64,000 nt of DNA, taken from the NCBI GenBank assembly GCA_022578965.1, contig MU400587.1:124001-188000 (forward strand), in the 5' to 3' direction. Source of the stretch: Xylaria sp. FL1777 (taxonomy: Eukaryota > Ascomycota > Sordariomycetes > Xylariales > Xylariaceae). The position numbers and the translations under genes are program-made. Below are positions 24,613 to 34,271 of this stretch, piece by piece (the first letter of the stretch is position 1; each line of letters starts with the position of its first letter). The notes under the pieces are model-generated. The model did not search any database. It was not told the origin of the DNA and saw only the letters and a program-made list of their open reading frames with translations.

Positions 24613-25677
24613 GGTTGAGTTGATAGTAGAGGATGGTAGATAGATATGAGTAACACCGGGAAGAACAATTGTTCCTTGGACTTCTTGAGCCCTGGAGCTC
24701 TAATAATAGAGAGATGTATCTTCCGCTGACGTCGTTACGATATTGGAGAATTAATTTGGCTTCATAGCTGAGGAATGATGGCAAAGACCAACCAGTACGG
24801 ACGATCGACTGTCCGACCGGAAAAGGGACAAAACCGACGGTCAATGGAGTTCGTCAGTACAAGAAGAGCAAACGTAGCTGTTGCCGGTGCTGTTGATCCC
24901 GCTGCCGAATAACCCGTAGAAGAGAACGTATGGGGAAACGGTATCTTTTGTGCGCTCTCTACTGTCTGTACTCTCGATCGGCGCGATGTCGAGAATCAGG
25001 ATCGATATTCTGGCCGCGGGGTTGCAACGAGAGACGCGGAGTGTGGGGGGGTTTTATGTGCAGGGTCCAGGATCAGAGTTGACGGGGACAGGTGGATCTT
25101 GGATCGGGGTCCTAGTGATGGAGGATCTTGGATCGGCGGGTTGGAGGCGTTGCGTTTAGGGGGGAGGGGGCCGAATTTTAGTATTTCCTTGGAGGAGAGT
25201 GGTAGTATTAAGGTCTATGAGAAAGGCGAATTCGGGGAAACGTTGACTTGTACGTGTTAGTAGAAGGATCATCCAGCTTGATCTATGGGGGGTTCGTTGG
25301 CGTTACCGGACTAAGAGGCAGGTAGGTACCTAATGTGGACAGGTACAAAGAGGTGCGGCTGTTTCGAACTGCTGCTACCTACATGCCTAGGTCCACAAGC
25401 TAAGGTATGATGTAGGTAGTGTGCAACAGAACCTGTATAACCCAGCTAGCTAGGTATATGTATCATGTAGGGATGTAGGTAGGTATCTCTATACTACTTA
25501 GGTACGTACCTTGTTGTAACAGAGGAGGTATATACCTAGACACTGCTGGCTGGATGCAATGCGACGTACACTTAATAGTAAATAAGTAAGTGGGTATGCA
25601 ATTGATCGCACGGTAGAAGTCAGCTACTTTTAATAAAAAGACAAAAAAGAAACGGAAGGAAGTATTTCGACGAGGAA
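24613..25677. other. USP promoter side and TAGGTA-motif-rich DNA
   Basis: Intergenic DNA upstream of the USP gene. From about 25320 to 25520 it carries many ACCTA/TAGGT motifs. Open frames are short. I see no gene. Confidence 0.4.
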
Positions 25678-25990
25678 TACGAAGGTCGGGGCCAGAAGTC
25701 AGCAATAGCCTGGACAATTAAATACAGTGCATTTAATTTACTGCTTACAGTAACTTTTCCTAATTGGGAAAGACCTTTAAATTTTATGCCGGACTGCTAG
25801 CAGCTCGGCAAGTTCTATTTTAGCTGAAAACAGTCCGTTAAGTAGAAAATATATTCGAGTCGGGCCGCTAACGGTCTGGCACAACATTAAAGGTATTTCC
25901 TAATTAGGAAAAGCTTACCGTAAGCAGTAGATTAAATGCACTGTATTCAATTGTCCAGGCTATTGCAAACTTCGGACCCCAACCTTCGTA
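25678..25990. mobile_element. Palindromic MITE-like element with long terminal inverted repeats
   Basis: A 313-bp element that is almost one long inverted repeat. The left arm from TACGAAGGT at 25678 matches the reverse complement of the right arm ending ACCTTCGTA at 25990. Over the first 100 or so positions only about ten differ, most of them transitions. Similarity stops at TA on both sides, compatible with a TA target duplication as made by Tc1/mariner-type transposases. It is too short to code and holds no frame. Shared internal landmarks are GCAATAGCCTGGACAATT, ACAGTGCATTTAAT and TTTCCTAATT. The best reading is a non-autonomous DNA transposon (foldback MITE); the transition-biased arm differences fit repeat-induced point mutation. 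Confidence 0.75.
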
Positions 25991-27120
25991 CGTAGGCCAT
26001 CAAGCAAGCCTCTCGTGATCTTTCCAAAGGTACTCTCGTACCCACAGATGGCTGGGAGAAATCAGATGCCTGTCTGCCCATGGATACTGTGTAGTGACCC
26101 AAGGCAGCTATACTAAGAGCTGTCATCCCCCTGATTCGTCAGCCGTACCATCTTCGTTACAGGTCGGTCAGCTGTTGTTGGATCTGATAACCCTCACTTG
26201 GCGTCCCTCCTAGGCAAACACATTTCACGAGAGCCTAACGCGTAAAGGCAAGAATTCTTAAGAAAGCAGGCACCTGTTAAATCGCCGTATACATATATAG
26301 GTGCCTGTTGTAACCTTTTGTCGTCATTTCGGATAGTCGGAAACCTCTCGGACCGAGTAGTAACCACATGAGCAATACAATGTCTTGTATGTAAGAATAG
26401 AGGCCCTTGGCAGAACCCTTTGAAATTGAACTTACCTATTAGGAGCTTTCATCCTGAGTTCGCCCTAATAGTGGGGTATTAGCTGTACGATATAAGGGTT
26501 GTAAGTGCACCAGCTTTTGCTGAGGCTTCAGCTCACTGCTACCGGCTGATTAATAGCACTTTATGTAAGTAGGTTCTAAGTTTTACCTCAGCCAGTTATC
26601 AGTCAGCCCTGAGGTGACTGTGAAAAAGCCCATGTGCATTTATGCATGACTTTATGCAGAGAGAAATGGACCTCAGAACAGTTCCAGCTCTCAAAATCGT
26701 CCCAGCATGTTTTAACCGTCAAGGCAAGCGAACTAAGCCCACTGATTGGAACAGCCCACAGGCGCAGATTTCAAATCGATCTTGCAACCTGCTCTTGTCC
26801 ATCAACATCTAATATCGCAAACACATGCACCTGCACTCAAACGATGCTAAAATCGATTTGCTATCAATGGATCCCAGATGCACTTGTACAGGGTCTATTA
26901 TGTACATGTCCCTATTTTTCTAGGCTTAAGGGTTTCAACGAAGAGTTGCTACTATCAATGTATCGTCCGCCATACAGCAGGCATACCGCCACATTAGCTA
27001 TTGATTTCCCATTCCAACACAAGAGTTATTCTTCCATCAAGGGAACTTAGCCGGTGACTCTGTAAGCATTGATGGGTAATGTGTAAATACCGAGTGCTTG
27101 ACCAAGATGTATATTCCTCC
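25991..27120. other. Gene-poor DNA between MITE and Nudix gene
   Basis: A 138-codon plus-strand frame at 26634-27050 has a cysteine-rich centre faintly like a SWIM zinc finger, but nothing else supports a transposase. No gene is called. Confidence 0.35.
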
Positions 27121-27645
27121 TCATAATATGCCCAGCTTCTCGGCAGCCTGACCCAGCAAGTAAACGTCGCGCTCGCGGATAAACCGTCCGAGCTCCGACG
27201 TCGGTTGCGCGCCGTTCATCTTCTCGAGCGCCTGATGTATCGGCACCCATTCATGCGTGAGCCCGTCGGCCACTTCCTCCTCGGTGAGTGCCGGTCGGCC
27301 CACGGCCTCGACCACGTCGGCAACATACGCGTACGAGATCTGATGTAGGTCTGTGCGAAACTCCTCGGTGCTGGCCACGCAGCCGTCGCCGGGCCGTACG
27401 GCCACCACCGCGCCGGTCTCCTCCTGCACTTCGCGCGCCGCCGCCACCGCGTGATCCTCGGCCGCCTCGACGCCGCCCCCCGGGAGCTTGTAGTAGCTGC
27501 CCTTCTGCACGTGGACCAGGGCCACGGCGCCCGCGGCATCAAGCGCGATCACACGCACGGCGTGACGGTCGGTGTACGACACATCGGGCTGCCTGGTGCC
27601 GATGACTTTGGTAGGAGGTGTTTGGGGATTAGTAGAATTGGGCAT
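27121..27645 (-). CDS. Nudix hydrolase, single exon
   Basis: A small cytosolic pyrophosphohydrolase that would cleave a nucleoside diphosphate linked to another moiety. The frame is 174 residues from the ATG at 27645, without introns. The Nudix box is complete: G57-x5-E63-x7-R71-E72-V-Q-E75-E76-T-G78. It is preceded by a strand reading VRVIALDAAGAVALVHVQ and GSYYKLPGGG. The substrate class cannot be assigned; the short single-domain form resembles bacterial MutT/ADP-ribose-type members. The gene is strikingly GC-rich beside AT-rich flanks and lacks introns, which is compatible with horizontal origin. However, other intact genes here (aprataxin, dioxygenase) also have GC-rich coding parts. Confidence 0.9.
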   Translation of the reverse strand: MPNSTNPQTPPTKVIGTRQPDVSYTDRHAVRVIALDAAGAVALVHVQKGSYYKLPGGGVEAAEDHAVAAAREVQEETGAVVAVRPGDGCVASTEEFRTDLHQISYAYVADVVEAVGRPALTEEEVADGLTHEWVPIHQALEKMNGAQPTSELGRFIRERDVYLLGQAAEKLGIL

Positions 27646-29014
27646 GGTTGTATCAATTGTTGGCGCGTTGGTGAGTTGCTTGAAATATGACGTGTTGAGA
27701 GATGTTGACGATTATCAAGAGGGTGATAGAGGAATACGGTCCAAAATCCACAGAATTAAAAAAGGATAGAGACTAAGCAGAAGTGAGCATTTATATTACA
27801 GAGCCGTGGCCGTGTTGTTTGTTGGTTGTTAGTTGAGTAAGCGAGCGTTGATGGCAGCCACTCCTGGAAAAGGCAGCGAGCGAGGCAACACCTGAGCTGC
27901 TGCCTGTCAGGTACCTACACATATATTGAACGCTTACATAGTATTCACACTTGGCCTTCCAACTGGCCGTCTTCCCGTTGGTTCGTAACACTACGCCACT
28001 GGTTAGGCAATCTTTTAATGACCAGGGCCTTAGAGTTTTATATTTTATACTTTGGATGAGGCGGTATCGATAGCCGAGACACGACCACCAGCAGGTAGGG
28101 TGAGATATTGTCACGGTATAGTGGATACGGAACGGTTAAACCTAGCCCCGGATATCCCGGATATATATTGGAGATCTCCAGTCCTTACCTAGTTTTTGTA
28201 TTAGAATTTAGACCTGAGATCATCTGAAGTAGCTACAATTGATCGTTCCTCAAGTTGGCACCGGTTTTATCTTCTATGAGAGACTCCACACCTCCGCGAG
28301 ACATATGAAGCATTTGGTAACCCTTGTAGCTGGTCAGCTGGCAGATCAAATGACGGCACTCCGTCTGCCTGCATTCAAGTAGAATTACCCCCCCAACGGC
28401 ATTTTCAAGGTCGAAACACGTTGGGTCAACGGTATGACGGCGCCCGCCTCGCCCATCCCAGCCAGTCGACTTTGTGATATCACGAAGAGCTACGAATAGA
28501 TAACATAGCGTCTCTAGCGTACACCGAACCCGCAACGAATCCATCTGGTCTGATATGGCTATGATAATGCCTAAACTGACCCCCGAGTGGCCAGCAAACG
28601 AGGGGAGAGAGATCATATTGTATTAACCATCACTACTCCCAAAAGGCCCAACCATTATTCTATATATCTTCATGAAGCGAGGGCCTAAGAATCTCACATC
28701 GTACAGCTCATGGCGGATGAAATATTTGGAGAATCCCGCGTCTTGTGATGGGTACATTCCTCCGAGCCTGATGATCTTGTCACAGATGGCCCCCAACACC
28801 CGAAGATGTCAAGCTAAGATGAGGGCTGTTGGTGGCTTGGTGCCGCGCAAGTTACGGACGAGACCACGCGCGACTGCCTACTTGTGCCGATGGTCGCTGG
28901 AACTGGCCGGCAGGACTATGTGTAGATAGATGTATGGAGGCGCATTAACTAGTTGTTAATAGCTCCGTTGTTTCTATCAGCCTTGTGAAGTACTGCAAAG
29001 GTAAGAGTAGCAAT
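27646..29014. other. Divergent intergenic between Nudix and DHH genes, with possible orphan frames
   Basis: It must hold the promoters of both flanking genes. On the minus strand an ATG frame of 127 codons (28616-28233) lies just below a second open stretch (28808-28623). The latter reads VLGAICDKIIRLGGMYPSQD and then GFSKYFIRHELYDVRFLGP, which looks protein-like. I recognise neither. The plus strand over the same DNA has a competing 85-codon frame (28672-28929). They may be remnants of one decayed gene. Confidence 0.35.
28233..28616 (-). CDS. Hypothetical open frame, 127 codons
   Basis: An ATG-initiated frame with no recognised domain. It follows, six bases after a stop, another open stretch on the same strand. 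It may be an orphan gene, a remnant, or chance. There is no splice or motif support. Confidence 0.15.
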   Translation of the reverse strand: MISLPSFAGHSGVSLGIIIAISDQMDSLRVRCTLETLCYLFVALRDITKSTGWDGRGGRRHTVDPTCFDLENAVGGVILLECRQTECRHLICQLTSYKGYQMLHMSRGGVESLIEDKTGANLRNDQL

Positions 29015-31573
29015 ATGTTTACGCTATATTTAAAAAGAGAACGATCTCATGAGATGAAATTTCTTTTGCTCTCGTCTATATTCACGCCTCACCTCTATAC
29101 CGTTGATAATTATCACGTGTTGAAATTAAACGCAATGTTCTTCTACGATGAATTCCTTGATCTATACATTAACGATAAGCCCTTGCTCATCTCATGGAAA
29201 GTCCAGCAAGCAGCGATCAAGGTTGGAATTTCCCTGACGTGGAACTCAAACGGCTATGTTAGCGGAATTTCCAGTGATGAAGTCACACTTCTGTCTCAGG
29301 AACTTGGTTTAGTCATGCTTTCGGTGCAGGATTTCATGCACTTGGCTCGAAGAGAGCCGAGAGTAGCTTCGAATGAGTTTGCGGAATGGCTGAGCGACAG
29401 CTATACTCTCTCATCTAAACACCGGATGCTCGACTCTAGTGGGAAAGAATTGAACATACCACCATCGCGTCCCGGGTGGTTTAATATCGACGATATTGCC
29501 AGCAGTGGGCTACCGTGCAACATCTCCTCGGCTCCAGATGCGGGACGGTGGAAATTTTGGAGTCTTGAAGATGTAGGATTTCGATCTTCAGCCGTCAGAA
29601 GCTTTGTTACTTCTTCTGGAACCTGTTCATTGGATTTGGGCATTCCTCACTTCGCACGCCATCCTAGTCTCATGGTTCGAGAGTGCTACAGAAAGAAACC
29701 CTGCGTCAGCGTGCACCCTCTGGACAAGTTGTGGCTCGACTACGAAACCAAGACGCTATCCCGACGCGATGATGAGATCCAAGATTTATTCCACAACCTA
29801 AATCTAGATCATGCTACGGGCTTCACCGAGCAAGATGAGTTTATCGCTATACGAAATCACGAACGCCTGTGCGACTTGAAAGGCAAAAAGAGATTGTCAG
29901 TGGGTGATTTCAACGACCTACAAGTTGTCAGTTTCAACACCATTGCCGACATACTCGATGAGATGCCTGGCTCGAACACTACATATATCACCGGTCATAA
30001 CAACCCAGATGCCGATGCGATTGTTAGCTCCGTCTTCGAAGCCGCTCGGAGAGCCGTTTCGCAGCAGATAAGCTGTGTTGCTTGGGCAGAAAGAGTCCCC
30101 TATGTAGTGAAACAGTTGCTAGGGCCACGAATATGCAACAGTCTACAGCAAACGCCGAAATTTGGGCCAACTCACGATGTAGTTCTTGTCGATTGTCATA
30201 ACTTGGATGGATGCCATCATTACCAAGTGAAATCGATCATCGATCATCACATTATTTCATCGAGGTTTCCCTACTTCGTTGCACTGAGCCAGGAGGTGTC
30301 GTGGTCGTCTACGATCCAAATTTATATCAAGTTTCTGGGGTCTGGCCTCGATCTTGATCAAAAGTCGGCGAGAATCCTCCTGGAGGCCACTATGCTAGAA
30401 GCCGAGCCTCAACTGATGGCAAAAATGAGCCGTCTGGATAACCTAGCCTTCCAACGACTTGCGACGATCGGCGGGAACCCACGAAGCTATCCCGAACTTA
30501 TGGGAATGCTAATTAGCGATCCCGACATAACCGATCATTTCATGGAGGACTATAAGGAAACGCTCTACGGATTCGCGGTTATCAAGTCCAGGGGTATTAC
30601 TTGTTACAGGTCTCGGGCCGAAGCGAACAACCTCGAACGACGTCTTCCTCTTACCGTGGTGAAGCAGGTTGCTTATGATTCCTCCTTCCATCGAGTTATG
30701 CGCGAGACTATCGGACTGCATTTCAACGAAGGCTTTTATGACAAGGGTTTTAAGAGAGCCATCAGTCTAGCGGTACAGAAGGCTTGCGAGGCATTTCACG
30801 GGATCGACCATGTGTCTATCGACGGATTCCAGGTGGATGTAGTCGACGTGCCTCACCAAACCCCTCGACTACTTTTAGCGCCGCTCCTAGAAGGCATCGT
30901 CGCAGAGCACCTGAAGTTTTTCTACTCAAACCGGATCGGCATGTATATATCCTGCGGACTCTATAACCAGAGCACCGGGCCAAATCTATCGAGCTCGGCT
31001 GCGTCGGACAGGCCGACGTGCGCGATTTCATTTGATGACGTGCAGGAACTCCTTCGTGACACGAGCACATCGTTCCTAAGCCTCCAACAGTACTGGGAGG
31101 TGTATGAAGAGTGCACGGCGTTGAAAGACGCCGTCATGCTTAGAAGCCTGAGAAACAAAGAGTATGTCGAGCTCCTCGACACCGTGATATATGACCAAAG
31201 GAAGGTTGTGCACGGTCGGAATCCGCCCACCTGGCCCCGAATCCTGGAGGCGAGACCCGCACTCATCCGACCGACGGATATCGATGTCCAAACGGGGCTA
31301 CCGGCTCAACTCATGTCGCCGAACATCTACGACGACGACACACTCTGGCGGTTTTGGTCGCCCGATCGAGCCGAGAACGTAGCGACGCGAGGTCACATAT
31401 TCATCATGGACCAGACTTGCATCGATCTGAAGATAGGTCGGCACGAGAGGACGGAGAATTTGACATTCCGCCCCGTTTATCGTGACGTCCCAGACTTGGT
31501 TTGCCACATTAAAAGAGATGGGGACTCTTGGGTTAAGGCGGAAATCGTCCCGAGAGTTTTCTCAGTTCAATGA
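29015..31573 (+). CDS. Large DHH-family phosphoesterase (family II pyrophosphatase-like core) with a duplicated flanking domain, single exon
   Basis: A single frame of 852 codons from the ATG at 29015; a second ATG at 29135 (MFFYDEFLDLY) may be the real start, because the stretch before it is AT-rich and less protein-like. The centre (about residues 320-680) is a DHH phosphoesterase resembling family II inorganic pyrophosphatase and its DHHA2 partner. It has TGHNNPDADAIVSS (D332, D334), VLVDCHN (D393) and SIIDHH (D410, H411, H412). The fourth metal block, usually S-D-T, reads A-E-P with E464. A domain of about 75 residues occurs twice: residues about 160-240 (SGLP, RWKFWS at 179, TCSLDLGI) and about 750-840 (TGLP, LWRFWS at 778, TCIDLKI). 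I know no name for this flanking domain. Likely a cytosolic hydrolase of phosphoanhydrides; substrate unknown. Confidence 0.85.
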   Translation: MFTLYLKRERSHEMKFLLLSSIFTPHLYTVDNYHVLKLNAMFFYDEFLDLYINDKPLLISWKVQQAAIKVGISLTWNSNGYVSGISSDEVTLLSQELGLVMLSVQDFMHLARREPRVASNEFAEWLSDSYTLSSKHRMLDSSGKELNIPPSRPGWFNIDDIASSGLPCNISSAPDAGRWKFWSLEDVGFRSSAVRSFVTSSGTCSLDLGIPHFARHPSLMVRECYRKKPCVSVHPLDKLWLDYETKTLSRRDDEIQDLFHNLNLDHATGFTEQDEFIAIRNHERLCDLKGKKRLSVGDFNDLQVVSFNTIADILDEMPGSNTTYITGHNNPDADAIVSSVFEAARRAVSQQISCVAWAERVPYVVKQLLGPRICNSLQQTPKFGPTHDVVLVDCHNLDGCHHYQVKSIIDHHIISSRFPYFVALSQEVSWSSTIQIYIKFLGSGLDLDQKSARILLEATMLEAEPQLMAKMSRLDNLAFQRLATIGGNPRSYPELMGMLISDPDITDHFMEDYKETLYGFAVIKSRGITCYRSRAEANNLERRLPLTVVKQVAYDSSFHRVMRETIGLHFNEGFYDKGFKRAISLAVQKACEAFHGIDHVSIDGFQVDVVDVPHQTPRLLLAPLLEGIVAEHLKFFYSNRIGMYISCGLYNQSTGPNLSSSAASDRPTCAISFDDVQELLRDTSTSFLSLQQYWEVYEECTALKDAVMLRSLRNKEYVELLDTVIYDQRKVVHGRNPPTWPRILEARPALIRPTDIDVQTGLPAQLMSPNIYDDDTLWRFWSPDRAENVATRGHIFIMDQTCIDLKIGRHERTENLTFRPVYRDVPDLVCHIKRDGDSWVKAEIVPRVFSVQ

Positions 31574-32305
31574 AAGTACGAAGACGGGGATGCGGAATGC
31601 CGGGAGGCAGTGACTACACTAGAGGCAGGTTCTGTTATGTCTTCTTGGGCAGGAAAGGTGCTTGAAAGCCTTAAATCATGTTGAATGTTATCTTGTTTCG
31701 TTATCTCTTTTGATTTGTCGCAATTGCTTCAAGTACTCCTATTTTTCCTTTTAGCCATGATATTTATTCCCAATTGGAAGGCACAAATCACTATCAACAA
31801 CATTATTTAAGACAAAGCGAGTATTAACTCGCAGTCGTTATTATTTCTGGTCTCAGATAAATAAACAACGGAATAAAATAAGAACAAATAAGTACTTGTT
31901 TTGTTGTATAAAACATCGATAGAGTGTAAAAAGTAGTAAGAAAGAGTTCAGTATAGCCAAGTAAATAGCTCGAGTAGCTATCAAAAGTAAGATTTACTAG
32001 AGAAGGATATGTGTTATCCACCCTCCGGCAATAGACTCGCAAGATACGCGAACAGCACCACAACTACCCGGGTCATACGAGGTAAAGTAGCCCCATAGCT
32101 TGTTTCGACATATAATCTGCTGTTGGAACTTATCAGCAACATTTAAGCGTAGCTCTGGATATCTTCAACCAACTCGTACCTGCTAAGGTTACAATACATT
32201 AGTCTGGGGTTAGATCATGCGCCATCAAAAGGTTAACCTAAGGTACCTTGGTTCTATGCTTTCATTTTGGGACACCTTACCTCAGTATCTAGGTACCATA
32301 TAAGA
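31574..32305. other. Convergent 3' intergenic, DHH gene / phosphatase
   Basis: About 730 AT-rich bases holding both 3' UTRs. Only short frames are present and no gene is supported. Confidence 0.45.
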
Positions 32306-33346
32306 CTAATTCGTAACATGCACAATCATATTAGATCTTAGACGCCTAATGCCCTCTGCAGTAAGAAGTTTCATATCGATAACGCCTTGCTCTACGGAGC
32401 CGTGCTTTCTCTTCAGCTCGCAAAAAAAGAATAGCATGTTATCTCTCCTAGTGACAATATTAATTAGTGAGTCGCGGCGTCTTCTTTTGAATTCTACAAC
32501 GCCGTCACTTCATAGCACACAGTTGTTATACACTTACCGCGCTAATATCATCTGTCTTGCGCTCTGAGGGTCCTCATGGAATTCCTCTTTCGAGAGAAGG
32601 TTCGCGATGAGTTGCTCGTGGCAGGATTTCAATCCAATATCCGAAAGACTGTATTCATCGGCGATCACATCGTCTGCAACGCCACAGAGCGACAAGATCA
32701 GGGCGCATATGACAGCTGTCCGGTCTTTGCCTGCTTGGCAGTGTATGAGTATCGGTTTAGGATGGGCGTCCACGGCAAGGTGTTCCAAGATTCTTGCATA
32801 GGGACGAGCAGTGTTCTCCGGATGGACGGCAGCTGCCAAAATAGCTGAATAGGCTTCGGCAAATCCCTAACCCGCTCGCGCGTGAGATTGTCTGCGACTA
32901 GCTACCGAGGCCTATGAAGTGGCTGAGGTCGTTTTGGGAAGATAGGATCGGTTGGACATAATATCTGAGCTGGAGAACGTTGCACTTACCTCGGGGCGAG
33001 CCCTATGTGTTTTGAAACGTAATGCGACGGCCTCAGGGGAATAATCGTCTTCGCGGAAGACTGGAGCCAATATCTTCTCTGCACCGGCACACACGTCGAA
33101 GGGCAAGCATTGGCTGGCACCTGCAAGTTCCTGCTCCGAGCGTAGGTCGTACACCACTGCAATCTTGAGCTGTCTTATCCTCTCGCACCCCGCCTCAGTC
33201 ACTCGAGACGGGTCTGCCGAGCGGTATACCAGCGCTCGGCGAACTTCCATGTGAGGCTTCGAAGGGATGGGGTAACCTCCAATGTCGCGAAAGTTCAGCA
33301 CTCCAGGAATGGAGATAAACGGTGCCTTCATTTCCTCGTCGAACAT
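32306..33346 (-). CDS. Tyrosine/serine protein phosphatase (Y_phosphatase3 type), three exons
   Basis: A cytosolic dual-specificity-like phosphatase of the atypical family that includes bacterial MptpB-like enzymes. Exons are 33346-32990, 32866-32538 and 32447-32306, giving 275 residues. The start block GVLNFRDIGGYP is the family signature. It is followed by YRSADPSRVTEAG and VVYDLRSEQE. The catalytic loop is HCQAGKDRT with C162 and R168. The third exon is easily missed: the central frame appears to stop at 32534 inside the intron. Removing the intron (donor GTAAGT, acceptor CACTAG) restores the family's C-terminal helices (NMLFFFCELKRKHGSVEQGV). Family members act on phosphotyrosine or phosphoinositides; the substrate is unknown here. 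Confidence 0.92.
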
Positions 33347-34271
33347 CCCGCCGCCGTCCTCCTAACAAGTGCGGAATTGGGTAGCGTGACAGGATAACGG
33401 GATACAAAGGTATTTGACCGTGGTCCTCATGGACGGCTGGAAGTCAGTAGGTCTATCAGTAGGCCTAACTTAGTGCGAAAAGCCGGTAGGTAGGTGGTAT
33501 AGCGGGCTAATTGATGAGAGAAGGCGATGCGATTCGATTCGATTGATGATTTCTACCTACATGTAGGTAACAGCTCTAAACCCAAGGGACTGTGCTGCAG
33601 GGCAGTATATGTACCTAGGTACATCTATACCCCAATCTAGATGCCGCTGTACCGTTCTATAATGCATACATCCGTTTTACAGTAACGGTTTTTATATTTG
33701 TGTAATTACGGTCATATGTGCATAAGTTTTGCTTATGCCATGCTTGGGACAGGGCTCAGGCTCAGTGCGTAGGTATACATGTAAGATGGTTCAGCTCATT
33801 CACATTACCTGCCTAGGTAGGTAGGCACAGATCGCACATACTATCCATACAATGACGCCAACTAAATATGGCATTGACATGATAACACTACTGGCAGGCT
33901 TCTTACTATTTATTACGGCTTGAATTTGCTACTATCTAGTAAGTAGCTAGGTACTACCTACCTAGGTGTGCGAATGAGGTCGTCTCAGTCTCCTCAGAAT
34001 AAGCTATAAGCTCAATAAAAGCGGCGTAGATAGGTAAGTACCGAGGAAGGTCTCTTAGGTACAAAGTATCAAGCTGGACCCCGCCGCAGCTTATCTTATC
34101 AAGGCCGCGGCGTCGGCGTCGGACTTTGTATTTAGCGGGTGCGTAAATGGGACCATCCGGAAATTTCAAGATCGAGGGTAGAGATAGTGCATAGGTACGG
34201 GCCTTGGTGGACGACTGAAGCCGCGTGTGCACACGTCTCGATCAGCCGTCATAACTAGTGGGAAGCAAACC
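33347..34271. promoter_or_regulatory. Divergent promoter region, phosphatase / mitochondrial uL5
   Basis: About 925 bases with no supported gene. It is rich in TAGGTA/CCTAGG motifs, especially 33555-33625 and 33805-33965. It should hold both promoters. Confidence 0.45.

Noticed and set aside
26634..27050. 138-codon frame with a cysteine-rich segment faintly like a SWIM zinc finger of MULE transposases
   Set aside because: The C-x-C-xn-C-x-H pattern is not complete and there are no flanking transposase motifs or terminal repeats.
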